Assembly: GCF_947172395.1 (NCBI RefSeq)
Contig: NC_069106.1
Span: forward strand, 868,001-932,000
DNA from: Bicyclus anynana
Lineage: Eukaryota > Arthropoda > Insecta > Lepidoptera > Nymphalidae
Length of the DNA: 64,000 bases
Reading direction: 5' to 3'
Shown in pieces: positions 11,100 through 22,003 of the stretch (position 1 is its first letter; the number at the start of each line of letters is the position of its first letter). A model generated the notes under the pieces. The model made no database searches. It saw only the letters and a program-made list of their open reading frames with translations, and was not told the DNA's origin. The position numbers and the translations under genes were made by a program.

Positions 11100-11240
11100 A
11101 CCCTCAATAGCTCAACGGTAAGAGCGGTCGGACTCATCACCGAGGGGTGGTGGTTCGATCCCCGCCCCGTTGGTCTATTGTCGTACCCACTCCCAATAGA
11201 GTCTTCCCCGATATTTAAAAAAGATATGGCAAATATTCTT
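11100..11240 (+). mobile_element. SINE C
   Basis: tRNA-like head: box A AGCTCAACGGTAAGAGC and box B GGTTCGATCCCC. It is followed by GTTGGTCTATTGTCGTACCC and an AAAAAA-containing tail. Other copies at 17.8, 34.0 and 42.1 kb. Confidence 0.8.
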
Positions 11241-11502
11241 TTTAAAAAAAAACTATGAATTGTGAGTGAATTAAGAGATCGTGTGTGCATTGTGCTATTA
11301 CACCATAACCTCGAAAGTGACACGTGCGTGAGTTCTCTGTATTGACACTTCCGCGATACGTTGATATTTATTTATCTGTTGTAAAAAAACTGTCACAAAC
11401 ATTTCATTAATGCTTGAATAGTTAGAAGGATTAATTTTAAACGATTAACTTGCTAAACAACGGGGCTATGTCCACTAATCTATGTACCTACATATTATAA
11501 TA

Positions 11503-11580
11503 CTAGCTTCCGCCGCCGACTTCGCCCGCGAAGAACCCTATAAAAGGTTCTAAATATCCCACCAAGCATTGACCAACATA
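11503..11580 (-). mobile_element. Helitron-like 3' end fragment
   Basis: Plus-strand text A|CTAGCTTCCGCCGCCGACTT gives a CTAG end on the minus strand. Element M1 lies immediately beyond it. Confidence 0.45.
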
Positions 11581-12090
11581 ATGGGGATGATGACTAGGTT
11601 TGAATATATTGATTATTATGATACATTCGGGTAAATAAGATCAATGTTAACTAATGAATACATAAAAAACAAAGATTGTCTGGATATTTGCAAAATAAAT
11701 GAGATTAAAAAATTTCAAAATCTATTAAAAATCTTATAACGTAATTAGATGAAAATTCATACAGTTTTAGCTTCCTTACATTAAATGTGACATTTTTTAA
11801 TACATGAACTATAAACATAAACGCACAAATAACAAAGATATTAGTAATTTTGTTTGAACGCCCATACAAATCTAACGAGCATTACATTACCTACGACGTC
11901 ATTAGTTAGTGCCATTTTGTACGGGGCGTTTTTCAGGGATCCGCGGCAGCGCCGCAAATCTGATCCTTTGAATCCCTGTAGTTCCGATAGTAATGATCGC
12001 AGATAAACTGTTCCTTTTACAAAATTGCTTTACTATTAGTATACTATTAGTATAGATTTATATACAATTTAAAAAACTGTCATCATCCCT
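11581..12090. mobile_element. TIR element M1, copy 1
   Basis: 510 bp with ends GGGGATGATGAC and GTCATCATCCC in inverted orientation. A second copy (504 bp) lies at 45908-46411, similar throughout. No open reading frame of note, so a non-autonomous DNA transposon. Superfamily and target duplication are not resolved from these two copies. Confidence 0.75.
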
Positions 12091-12289
12091 ACGAGAGTTC
12101 GTTGTTCTATCCTCGTCGGCTGAACTGTTGACATTTATTTCCCACTCCTAACACTGCTATTCTCCCTCATTGGAGAATAACGGGACTATTTGTCATATTT
12201 GAAAAGATATGACAAATACTTTTTGGATATATTTAAAAATTTAAAAAGATATTACATTGTTTGGGAATCACGTCTGTTGGGTTTTGTAT

Positions 12290-12343
12290 CTATAAGACAC
12301 CTATGTCCAGCAGTGGACGTTTATCAGCTAAAAATTATGATGA
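12290..12343 (+). mobile_element. RTE tail fragment
   Basis: CCTATGTCCAGCAGTGGACG followed by TTATCAGCT: the last part of the RTE-like LINE only. Confidence 0.6.
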
Positions 12344-12401
12344 ATTATGCCGCTTTAAGCTTAGCCTACTGGCCCCTTTGAATTACTTATTTCACATGAC
12401 A

Positions 12402-12709
12402 TCATCATTCATCAATATCAACCCATATTCGGCTCACTGCTCAGCTCGAGTCTCCTCTCAGAAGGGTTAGGGCAATAGTCCACCACCCTGGCCCAATGCG
12501 GATTGGCAGACTTCACACAAGCAGAAAATCAAGAAAATTCTCTAGTATGCAGGTTTCTTCACGATGTTTTCCTTCACCGTTTGAGACACGTGATACTTAA
12601 TTTCTTAAAATGCACACAACTAAAAAGTTGGAGGTGCAAGCCCCGGACCGGATTCGACACAAACTCCGGAATAGGAGGCAGAGGTCATATCCAAAGGCTA
12701 TCACGGCTA
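12402..12709 (-). mobile_element. SINE B, nearly full length
   Basis: Minus strand with distal end, internal blocks and head (CCGGACCGGATTCGACAC). Small deletion near the AGAAGGGTTAGG block. Open frames here are translations of the SINE. Confidence 0.88.
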
Positions 12710-13096
12710 ATTCACACGATAATTTTAACATTTTTCTTAAGACTATCAAAGAGAGGCGATTAGCAACAACTTTAAGCAGATGCATCACGCCGCACGCGCC
12801 TTTATTGTAATACTCATACACTTTCAGTTTTATCTGATCGTACGGATGTCGGACTATCAGAGCACGGAGCACGTTCTCTCTTACATAACTGTGTCAATGT
12901 TCTGCACTACTCGCGGCACTGGATGGGAAATTACGCTTTATGTTATACCTCTGACGACCTCTTTGCTCTGGTTATGAACGAGTTATATTGATACCCCTTT
13001 CCTTGTAGTTAAAATTTTAAAGAACAGATTTTCATTTAATTTATTTTAAAAGAGGGAGAAGGTGATCCTTCCTCTTAAGTTAACTTTATATTCATC
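12710..13096. other. No recognised feature
   Basis: Moderately GC-rich start (12780-12960), otherwise AT-rich. Open frames of 60-90 codons occur on both strands without any recognisable motif. Confidence 0.4.
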
Positions 13097-13445
13097 ATCA
13101 CCGTATCAGCCGATGGTCGTCCACTGCAGGACATAGGCCTTTTGTAGGGACTTCCAAACATCACGATACTGAGCCGCCTGCATCCAGCGAATCCCTGCGA
13201 CTCCCTTGATGTCGTGAATCCACCTGGTGGGGGGTCGACCAACACTGCGCTTTCTAGTACGGGGTCGCCGTTCCAGCACTTTGGGACTCCATCGGCTCTT
13301 CGAACTATATGCCCCGTCCATTGCCACTTAAGCTTCGCAACTCGTTGAACTATGACAGTGACTTTGATTCTTCTGCGGATCTCCTCTGATTCGATCACGC
13401 AGAGATACTCCTAACATAGCTCGTTCCATCGCCCGCTGTGTGACT
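13097..13445 (-). mobile_element. RTE-like LINE 3' end
   Basis: Same C-terminal segment as at 9.9 kb (RVAKLKWQWTGHIVRRADG, GRPPTRWIHDIKGVAG, RWMQAAQYRDVW) but with frameshifts around the middle. 5'-truncated. Confidence 0.85.
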
Positions 13446-13512
13446 TTTATAACTTCAAAGAGTAATTGGTTTGTATTTTGCCCGCTGAACTATTCTCACT
13501 CCTCCTTTATAC

Positions 13513-13570
13513 ACAACTAGCGGACTCCCGCGACTTCATCTGCCCTTTGACCTCTTTAATCCGGCCCTAC
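13513..13570 (-). mobile_element. Helitron-like end (HLE-d type)
   Basis: A|CTAGCGGACTCCCGCGAC followed by TTAATCCGGCCCTACCGTGA. The same GGCCGGATTAAGGAGG segment occurs inverted at 39.1 kb. Confidence 0.5.
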
Positions 13571-13830
13571 CGTGAAATCCGTTCTTAGCGGACACCTAAT
13601 AAGTATGGACTACCTCCCTGACAAATTTCATCTTTGTACATCAAGCGGTTTTCGAGAGTTCGTGATATTTCTAGTTTTCGAAGCGTTTACGATCGTAGAA
13701 AGAGATTCGACGTGCAACTTGGCTACAGGCTGGTATCGACTCTCGGTTTGGATAAACTTTCCTTTCTTCCGAGAATTTTTCCGTAAACTCTTGGCCATTT
13801 AGTTAGCCAGTCTTGTCTCTAAGAACACAG
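13571..13830. mobile_element. Fold-back element, copy 1 (partial)
   Basis: Shares CGAAGCGTTTACGATCGTAG, AGATTCGACGTGCAACTTGG and GTTAGCCAGTCTT with the copies at 38.6 and 40.0 kb. No coding function seen; the 76-codon open frame here is incidental. Confidence 0.45.
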
Positions 13831-13872
13831 CCAACAGTTTCGGTCATAATCTGAAACATTTGAATATTGATC

Positions 13873-14160
13873 TTTTTTTATTCTTTACAAGTTAGTACTT
13901 GACTACAATCTCACCTAATGGTAAGTGATGATGCAATCAAAGATGGAATCGGGTTAACTTGTTAGGAGGAGGATGAAATCCACACCCCTTTCGGTTTCTA
14001 CATGACGTCGTACCGGAACGCTAAATCGCTGTCGGTAGGGTGGTAAATAGCCACGGCCAAAGCCTCCCACCAGCCAGACCTGGATCAATTAAGAAAACCT
14101 CAATCGGTCCAGCCGAGGATCAAACCCAGGACCTCCGTCTTGTAAGTCTACTGCCGTCCG
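13873..14160 (-). mobile_element. SINE A, nearly full length
   Basis: Minus strand from CTTTACAAGTTAGTACTTG through body to head (CCGAGGATCAAACCCAGGAC). Confidence 0.88.
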
Positions 14161-15277
14161 AGGTCGTCGAAATCTCTTCAATAAAAGTCAAAATCAAGAT
14201 CTTTACAGAATCAAACAATATTAAGCAGAATAAGAATGTAACTATAAATAACATAAAGTTACGATACGTTGACGTATCATAAACGTAATGGCGTCTCGGC
14301 GGCCATGTTGAAAGTCGAAACAAAACCAGAATCCACTAACTCAATGAACACACAGAAATGTACCGAATTACTCACACATATATACACAATAATTTTAATG
14401 TAAATAAGGTCCGAAACCAGCAAGGTTAAATTACCAAATTATTGATGGATACTTTACTAATATTGACACGAAACCGCATAAATTATTGTGCGTGGGTTTT
14501 CCTATTAGAACCATAGAATTTATAATTAGGCAGTGGAAAAGGCGTGATCTACCCCAAATAGGCTAGTTGACACTTTTTTTTAATGGTCTTAAATTGTTAA
14601 TTATCGTTCTACTAGATTGAAAAAAAAATATCATATTTTTTCGAGACGTGATTACATGAAAATTAATTTTTTAATCGACTTCCAAAAAGGAGGAGGTTCT
14701 ACGTTCGGCTGTATGTTTTTTTTTTAGTATTTTTTGACAATACGAGTCAAAACTTTGTCGGCCATGATTGTCTATATTTCAACTGTTTCATGACGTCATG
14801 TTAACTAATCCTTTACCAAACGGAGCGTTTGATAAAAATATTAGTTAATAATTAGTTTGACGTTTAGTACAACAAGTAACACCGTGACGTCACAGCATTA
14901 AAATAGATTATTTTTAAATTAAGTTTTATTCTCGTCTTTATGCATTATTCCTTGTATTTATTTTCTCTTTTTTCGATTGGTTGTCTGGAAGAGATCGCTC
15001 ATTAGCGATAAGGCCGCCAATTGTACATTAGTTTTTAAGTTAATTTCTTGTCTGTTATTATTATTTTTGGTGTACAATAAAGTATATTTCATTTCATTCA
15101 TTTCATTTTATTTCATTTCATTTTATAAGAAATCCTTACCTTTTATTGATTGTTTTCGATGTATTTCGGACCCTTATTGTATGTACTATACGAAATTGAT
15201 GTTGTTTATTTTTTTTTTTTACATGAGTCAACTACCCTATTATAGAGACTAGGGTCACCAACGAAAACGTAGATCAG
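14161..15277. other. AT-rich stretch with one interspersed-repeat segment
   Basis: At 14675-14905 the start ATCGACTTCCAAAAAGGAGG and inner CATGACGTCATG look like a moderately repetitive lepidopteran sequence. A (TTTCA)-rich microsatellite lies at 15085-15125. Otherwise nothing recognised. Confidence 0.4.
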
Positions 15278-15440
15278 TAGCGCTATTATTACTGAAAATT
15301 TTCGATGTGAGTTTCAAATTTGACTCTATCTCTCTCTCTCTCTTTAGTATCATGTGAATAGAGACAGATAGAGACGAATTCGTGACTTACACTGTCGAGT
15401 AAAAACAACCTTGTCGTACAGGACTGTAATATGTACCTCG
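15278..15440. mobile_element. Fold-back element M2, decayed copy
   Basis: AGTAGCGCTATTATTACTG start, a (TC)n stretch at 15330-15343, and CAGATAGAGACGAATTCGTG: the layout of the M2 elements at 26.8 and 44.3 kb. Confidence 0.4.
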
Positions 15441-16165
15441 ATCCAAAACATCTAGTGTCAGTTTTCGTTTTTGCGATCATCATAATAATATATCTATAAT
15501 ATTTCTACGAATTGGCATTATACAACATATTAAAATGAAATGGGAAATGTACTTTGACATCACAATAAAACCCACCTAAGAAAACTCAAAGATAATAATC
15601 AAAAATATCATAAGTAAGGCAGAGATATTCGTTTTTACAATTATTCCACGTTGCTTTTTCAACAAAATGCCGTTTATTCCCCACGCGCAGTGAATCCACG
15701 AAAGAAAACCCTAAGAAAATCTCGGAAAATTGCCTATTTACACACGATTATTCATAGTGTTTTCAAAATAAGTTAACCATCAAATGTTTGCCCTGAGTCA
15801 AAGCCACAGTAACAACGTCATGTTATAATATAGACAAATATTTGCTTTGTATCTAGTGATTTAGCGCTAAAACCATACTCCCATGGTTTAATTCTAAGAG
15901 TTGGCCAAGCGCAAACCTTTTGTGTAAACAAGTTTCAGGATTTCCGATTTGTTTATAATTCAGATTCAAAATTCATTTATTTCAATTAGGCTTAGCTTAC
16001 AAGCACTTTTGAAAAGTCAAGTTATGTCATAATTTATATTAATCTAATGGTGGTAATAATAGTCGAAAGCTTAAAATTAAAGTTACGAGGGTTTCAAAGC
16101 GACATGGTCCGAGAAGAGCCCACAACAAACTCAGCCAAGGTTAAAATTTGGTAAAAAAATGGTTA
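15441..16165. other. AT-rich stretch without recognised features
   Basis: Nothing recognised. Confidence 0.5.
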
Positions 16166-16290
16166 AAAGGTTATAATTTGGAATGAAAATAGTTCATCCC
16201 CTGGATTACTTAAGGCGAAAACTACTTTTAATATCAGAAACACCTACGGTTCCTCATGGACGATGTCGCTGGCGTGCTCTAGATATTAAA
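16165..16290 (+). mobile_element. Helitron-like HLE-c fragment, decayed
   Basis: TAATTTGGAATGAAAATAG, then CCTGGATTACTTAAGGCG and a diverged GACGATGTCGCTGGCG near the expected end. Low identity. Confidence 0.4.
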
Positions 16291-17483
16291 AAAAAAGTTG
16301 TCAAAAGCGCAAAATCAAAATCTCTACTTACTCGTAAACAACATAACGCAAGGCCCTGGCCTACCCTAACCACCCGGCAATTGTTAAAGAAATCTTGATA
16401 ATTCTAGTTTAATAATGAAATCATTACTTTATTAAAAAAAAGTTTTATACAACGTTTTACGACATTTTTAAATTTGTCAAGACAGCCAAGCAAAGATTAT
16501 TAACCATACAGCCTGAGTTTTACGATATTTTATGAAGCCTTATGATTGGTTTGCTTGTTCGTTTTAATTTTTGTTGATCTTGATGTTGGCAGAAACAAAT
16601 AATACAGCTTCAAATGTTACTTCGCCGTTTTGGTACATCAGCGAAGTTTTTGAGCAAGAAGAGTGATATAAAAATGTGTTTTCTTCAAGAAACATAGTTT
16701 TATTAAGCCTATTATTTAACCAGATCTTTATTTATACATTATGTTATCATCACCATTTACTTTTTTTTACTTACTATACAGCCTGACAAATTAAATGCTA
16801 TATAATATCCTCATATTCCAAAGGTAACAAAACTATGCTGGTGATATCGCGGGACGTCTGCCTTATAAGTACATAATATATGCAAGTTTTTATAGACAAC
16901 TAAAATCTTCCGTTTGGCTTCTCAGTGACAGCGCAAAAAAACTATAGATTATTCAGATATGAACAATCCTCATCAAGGGTGCAATCTTAATGGGTAAAGA
17001 CATCGTTTCGTAAATATTACAAAATGACAACGTTCAAGAGTAATTTACGCGAGTCAAAGTTGTTTTTTGGACATCGTAATTACATTTTAAGGTTGTCGGT
17101 TGACCCTTGATCCCCTGTTCTGTAAAGCCAAGGTCAACGGTACTATTTTTCGACCTCGTATTTCTGGCCGACCAAAATGGATATGAATGGCTTCTGGCTT
17201 GTTTTGACTAGTGAATATATTATGAACTTTGAAAAGTCAAGTAATGCCGCTGGCAAAGGCTCAGACAGTTCTGACAAGAAACTGTACTGATACTCTTTAT
17301 AAAATAAATGTTATAATTTGTAATTCACAATGTTACTGTTTTTGTTATCTTCTATGTTTTGTGGTTTCCGAATGACCTCAAGCACAGCGGGCGTCCTCGT
17401 AGAAACATTCCATAGTACCTATTTTTACACACGTAACTATTTTATCATAGAGTTTCTTGTTTTGGAAATTCCAGACTCCACGC
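16291..17483. other. AT-rich stretch without recognised features
   Basis: Nothing recognised on either strand over 1.2 kb. Confidence 0.5.
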
Positions 17484-17746
17484 TGGGAGGGTGTGGGTCC
17501 GAATCCGGTCCAGAGCATGCACCTCCAGCTCTAAAAAATTAAATATCACGTGTTTCAAACGGTGAAGGAAAAAAATCTTGAGGAAACCTGCATACCAGAC
17601 AATTTTCTTAATTCCCTGCGTATGTGAAGTCTGCCAATCCGCATTTGGCCAGCGAGGTGGGCTATTAGTTTAACCCCTCTCATTCTGAGAGGAGACTCGA
17701 GCTCAGCAGAGAGCCGAATATGGGTTGATAATGATGATGATGATGA
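17484..17746 (+). mobile_element. SINE B with partial head
   Basis: Plus strand: GGGTCCGAATCCGGTCC (box B), body, and the distal GGGTTGATAATGATGATG tail with a (GAT)n run. Confidence 0.88.
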
Positions 17747-17781
17747 GATATATGTACCTATGTACTGATTCATACGTACGT

Positions 17782-17900
17782 AAGCCTCAATAGCTTTACG
17801 ATAAGACGCCAGACTCATCTCCGAGAGGTGGTGGTTCGATCCCCGTTCAGTTGGTCTATTTTCGTACCCACCCCTAACAGTATTTTTCGAGTAATTGGAG
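17782..17900 (+). mobile_element. SINE C
   Basis: CAATAGCTTTACGATAAGAC (box A decayed), GGTTCGATCCCC (box B intact), and GTTGGTCTATTTTCGTACCC. Directly follows SINE B. Confidence 0.75.
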
Positions 17901-17969
17901 GAGAAAGAGAATATTGGTTATATTTAAAAGCCAATATTATTTTGAAAAAAAGTTTGTGAAGTTGGTGAG

Positions 17970-18108
17970 TGTAATCTCTGAAACTACTAAACCGATTTTA
18001 AAAATTCTTTTAAGAATAGAAAGCTACGTTATTTGTGCGTTTCATACATATACATATATTTTATTCACGAACTCTCACGGAAACGGGAACTACGTGGGTG
18101 TCAGATGA
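17970..18108 (+). mobile_element. Helitron-like HLE-b fragment
   Basis: GTAATCTCTGAAACTACTAA with ACCGATTTTAAAAATTC and GGAAACGGGAACTACG. No CTAG end. Confidence 0.5.
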
Positions 18109-18143
18109 TCAATAAAAATCAGTCATACTAATATAATACGCAG

Positions 18144-18408
18144 GGCCGGCCCATCCATACGGCGAACAGAGCAGTCGCTCTAGGCGCCAAATCCTAGAGA
18201 CCGCCTAAATGATAATACTAGTCAACTGTAAACGGTACTGTGCTTGATTTTCAATTGGTCCCCCCAGAATATGGTCAAGATCTTCGCGTTAATTCTTACT
18301 TTACACTCATAATTTGGTATAGGTATCTGCATATTATCAGGAGCAAACAGGAGAGGCGCCATAATTGGATCTCGCTCCATTTAAAATTTACTTCGGGCCG
18401 GCGCTGAT
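18144..18408. mobile_element. Possible TIR element with GGCCGGC ends
   Basis: Inverted ends AGGGCCGGCCC and GGGCCGGCG bracket about 260 bp including GCGATCGCC-like and AGAGGCGCC motifs. Tentative. Confidence 0.35.
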
Positions 18409-18609
18409 AATACGTAGCTAAGACGGGAAGTGGGGAGGCATCAGGCCACCTCAGTAACGACGCACTGTTACGCCTCACGATTACTGCATTGATATGTATT
18501 TATATAAGTGAACCGTGTCAAGCAAACTCGTTAATGTTCGCACTGTTGCGTTAACAGTGCTAATATTACAAGCACAAAGATTTTTACGTTTTTCCGACTT
18601 GTTTTGACG

Positions 18610-18870
18610 ATGCCTTTAAACTGCTTCCATATTGGAAGACAATTCAAAAAACGAATGATGAAAAAATGGCTTGAACAGTTCTTGCATACTTTAAATGAGC
18701 GATGTGACATTGCTCATTTTCATGGCAACTTCGTTGTTAGTAATCTTTTATTTTTGGCATCCCATGAAAATGAAGTTAAAGTTCTGATAAAACTTGTTAT
18801 AGGCGACTATTACATCGACGAGTATAAAATAGCGGAATCACATCCCAGAACATCATCTATAGGACTCTAA
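18610..18870 (+). CDS. Open reading frame of unknown function, 86 codons
   Basis: Starts at ATG and ends at TAA. The protein is mixed in character (QFKKRMMKKWLEQF near the start, HFHGNFVVSNLLFLASH in the middle), with no motif I recognise. No splice sites or promoter were matched, and frames of this length occur by chance throughout the window. Could be a transposase remnant. Confidence 0.15.
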   Translation: MPLNCFHIGRQFKKRMMKKWLEQFLHTLNERCDIAHFHGNFVVSNLLFLASHENEVKVLIKLVIGDYYIDEYKIAESHPRTSSIGL

Positions 18871-19800
18871 GACAACCTCACCTACAAGCGATGTCCCTGC
18901 TAACTAACAGAAGAAGCTCTGGCAAACCAGCCCTGGGGCTACATATTTGTAGTAGAAGCCCATAAATAAGATACTTGTCTACTGGATGCATTTAAGAAGA
19001 CGGCAAACAAACCAATATCAGCCCATGTCAGCACTCAAGTCTTAAAGAAGATCAATAAGTAGCAACAGAGACAATAATAGTATAGGCAATTTAACAAACC
19101 AAACATTAAGAAAAGCTAGAAAAGCAGTCAAAACGTTAACGCCTCCTTTTTGACGGCCTCCGTGGCGCAGTGCTATGCGCGGTGGATATACAAGACAGAG
19201 GTCCTAGGTTGCTGGTTTGGGAATGTGGTTTATTTTCGTTTTCAACCTAACCTAACAATGATATAGGTCAATTTGTTAATCATTCAGACTTATATAATGT
19301 TAGACCTTTGACCTTCTTTTTCAGATTGATAATAGGCAAAGTTCTGTGGCTATTCAGCCTATTCAACTGCGTAGGTAAGATATTTTACTTAAATATAATA
19401 ATATTCGCTCTTTTGTTTATTCAGACTGATAGTTAAACCTTGACAAACTAAAAAATATAAAAAAGAGGTTTTGTTACGACCTTAGCTTAGTAGAGCACTG
19501 CACTAGGCGAAAGGATTTCGTTATAAATTGTCCATTAGTTTCGCTAACATTGAAAATATTTAGACCAATTAGTTCACATAAATACTTAAATACGATACAT
19601 AATGTACCTATAAATGGCACTAAAAGTATTAATAATTGCATCCTACCACAATTATATAACGATAAAAAATATATAACTCAATTGATAGATAATTAAATTA
19701 ACAATCAATTAATGCAACTTGATACAAATTGAGAATATATGCATTCCTGTTAGAGCCAGATCATGATTCTATGATAACGGGCAGATCTATATGACATTGC
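18871..19800. other. Anonymous sequence around a lone SINE A head
   Basis: Apart from the SINE A head (19153-19222), nothing is firm. At 19490-19520 TTAGCTTAGTAGAGCACTGC resembles a tRNA box A without a good box B. Confidence 0.35.
19153..19222 (+). mobile_element. SINE A head only
   Basis: GGCCTCCGTGGCGCAGTGC (box A) and a decayed box B. The body is missing here; a headless SINE A body lies 580 bp downstream. Confidence 0.75.
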
Positions 19801-19802
19801 AA

Positions 19803-20030
19803 AAATCCAGGTCTAGCTGGTGGGAGGCTTCGGCTGTCGCTAGTTACCATCCTACCGGCAATGACGTACCGCCAAACATTCTGGTACGATGTCTTGTAGA
19901 AAACGAAAGGGGTATGATTTCATCCTACTTCTAACATGTTAGCTTGCTTCCATTTTAGATTGCATCTTCACTTATCAGGTGAGATTGTAGTCAAGGGCTA
20001 ACTTGTCATTGAATAAAAAAAAGAATCCAG
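19803..20030 (+). mobile_element. SINE A body, headless
   Basis: CCAGGTCTAGCTGGTGGGAG through GGGCTAACTTGTC and an A-rich tail. Confidence 0.85.
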
Positions 20031-20581
20031 GACAGTCTCAATAAAGGCCAGGGTAAGTGCCCTACACCGACAAACTTAAGTGAAAACATTGATGAGCATT
20101 GAGCATGGAAAAAGCAACGGAAATATGCAAGGTTCTTAGCAAATGTAAGAACGTGTTTTCTGCCTGCTCCTGCGAGAATGAGACGTGATTTTACGTATGT
20201 TTGTATGTTTTACATTTTTGTCGGAGAGTTTATGAGATGATGCCATCAGTCTAGATAATCGACAACATTTTGGCATTAACTGTTGAAGTTTATTATCTTG
20301 CATTGAATCAAGCCAATTTATTTTATAATTTAATTTTATACTCAATACCCAATCTCCAGGCAAACTCGGCCCCAAATTATACGAATGATACAGAGCTGAA
20401 AATTCGACATAAGTTAGGACAATTAGGGAGAACTCATAAGGCCAATTTTCAAAGAAAGCTATATTTGCATAAATTACTTATAACAGGTGGACAATAATTC
20501 GTATTTGTTGCATTATCTGTGAGACATAAAATTTGTTGCATTATCTGTGAGTAACTGACAAGCAACAGTTTTAATAAGGAT

Positions 20582-20690
20582 TTGACACTAACTTGAAACA
20601 TCTATTATTGATATTTGACAATGACATGTTATTCATTTGACTTTGACATTGACAGCCCGCGTTTGCAAAGACAACTGACAATCAGTGAAA
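20582..20690. promoter_or_regulatory. TGACA motif cluster with TCAGT initiator-like site
   Basis: TTTGACAATGACA, TTGACTTTGACATTGACAG and ACTGACAATCAGTG within 110 bp. The same motif class lies upstream of mRpS18C. No gene could be attached to it. Confidence 0.25.
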
Positions 20691-21072
20691 TACGCATCAA
20701 AGAGTCTAAATCACTTCGATATGCATTTGCATAGCTGGATCTGTGTAAAAATTATAAAATCATCATACTTTCCCAGTTTGCGAATATTATTTCGGCTAAA
20801 ATTCTAATGGAGTAATCTAGTGAAATATACAAAATTTTTAGTACATTTTTCATTTCTGTATCATTCTGAAAAGTGGGCCCAATTTCTTTCTTTCTTTAAA
20901 ACTAAAACGATCCCAGACTGAGTTAAGTACCTTCCATAAACAACAATTTATCAGAAATATCGTTATAGAGTCAACAGAAATAACAGATCATTTCACGGAA
21001 CAGTTTTTTGAAATTACCATCAGACATGAAATTACATAGTCATTGTAAAGTTTCTAGAGATTTCTTCGACAG

Positions 21073-21142
21073 TCAAGATTGTCACGCCAATGCCGCTCTT
21101 ACGAACGCCACATCCAGCGGCGTGCACCCGCTTTTAACCCAG
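21073..21142 (+). other. Exon-like 70-nt GC-rich segment
   Basis: Bounded by TTCTTCGACAG on the left and CAG|GTAAGC on the right. It is markedly GC-richer than its neighbours and open in two frames. No protein family recognised, and no partner exon found. Confidence 0.2.
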
Positions 21143-21221
21143 GTAAGCACAATACGTACAATGGAAAATTCCACCTATTTAGGTTCTTATCAGGAGATGA
21201 GATTTGAAGCTTAGCGAATAT

Positions 21222-21288
21222 CGCTATCGGCGATTGAACCTGTGACCTCTATGTATTGAATCCGGCCCTTTAACCATGGAGCTATTAT
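21222..21288 (-). mobile_element. SINE D head (tRNA-like)
   Basis: On the minus strand TAGCTCCATGGTTAAAGGGC (box A region) and GGTTCAATCGCC (box B). Only the head is clear. Confidence 0.45.
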
Positions 21289-21324
21289 TATTTATATAAA
21301 TTAAAGCTTTGAATTTATATTTAA

Positions 21325-21586
21325 TTAACAACATATATTCGGCTCACTGTTGAGCACGAGTCTCTTCTCACAATAAGAGGTTAGTGTTAGTCCAATAAGG
21401 TGGACAAAATGTGAATTGGTAGGCTTTACACACGTAGAGATTTTTTTATTTTTCGTATACGTGTGTAAAGTCTACCAATTACTATTAATTACTAGTCTGT
21501 AAAGAGATGTGTAAAGAGAGAGAAGTTTTTTCTTCACCGTTTGAGACACGTGATATTTAATTTCTTAAAATGCACGTTACTAAATT
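21325..21586 (-). mobile_element. SINE B with internal inverted duplication
   Basis: Minus-strand copy interrupted at 21414-21480 by an inverted repeat of its own sequence: 23-bp arms 21414-21436 and 21458-21480, one mismatch. Sequence resumes at TTCACCGTTTGAGACACG. Confidence 0.8.
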
Positions 21587-21642
21587 TATAATTTCTTTCA
21601 GAAAATCTCAACTAAGCATACCTGTCTCTCTCCGTTACTATA

Positions 21643-21810
21643 AGTGTCTCAAACGGTAAAGGAAAAACATCGTGAGGAAAGAGTTTTCTTAATTCTCTAC
21701 GTGTCTGAAGTCTGCCAATCCGTATTGGGCCAGCGTGGTGAACTATTAGCCTCTCGTCTGAGAATAGACTCGTGCTCAACAGTGATCAAAATGGATGTTA
21801 ATGATGAAGT
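21643..21810 (+). mobile_element. SINE B, truncated
   Basis: Plus strand: GTCTCAAACGGTAAAGG through TGGGCCAGCGTGGTG to CAACAGTGA. Inverted relative to the copy 60 bp upstream. Confidence 0.82.
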
Positions 21811-22003
21811 ATATCTAATTGGATTAGAGTTAAATTAGTTAATTATTTCTGGTACATCAATTAACCGATGTAAAATTCCATCTAGAATAAATATTACGAC
21901 CTTAATAACTACTTATTTACAATGACTTCAGATAAATCGTCAACATAAAAAATATATTAAGCTAAGTTTAATTACAAATCTAATCACGTCTAGACCAACT
22001 TAC
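21811..22003. other. AT-rich stretch without recognised features
   Basis: Nothing recognised. Would be the start of an intron if the exon at 22004-22193 is real. Confidence 0.35.

Noticed and set aside
11100..11170. tRNA gene (box A and box B present)
   Set aside because: The head is fused to a repeated SINE body and recurs at 17.8 and 34.0 kb; the same holds for SINE A and B heads, so none was called a tRNA.
12503..12872. Several overlapping 65-90-codon frames on both strands
   Set aside because: They mostly coincide with a SINE B copy and show no motif of their own.
19236..19256. Telomeric (TTAGG)n
   Set aside because: Only two and a half CCTAA units, within chance.
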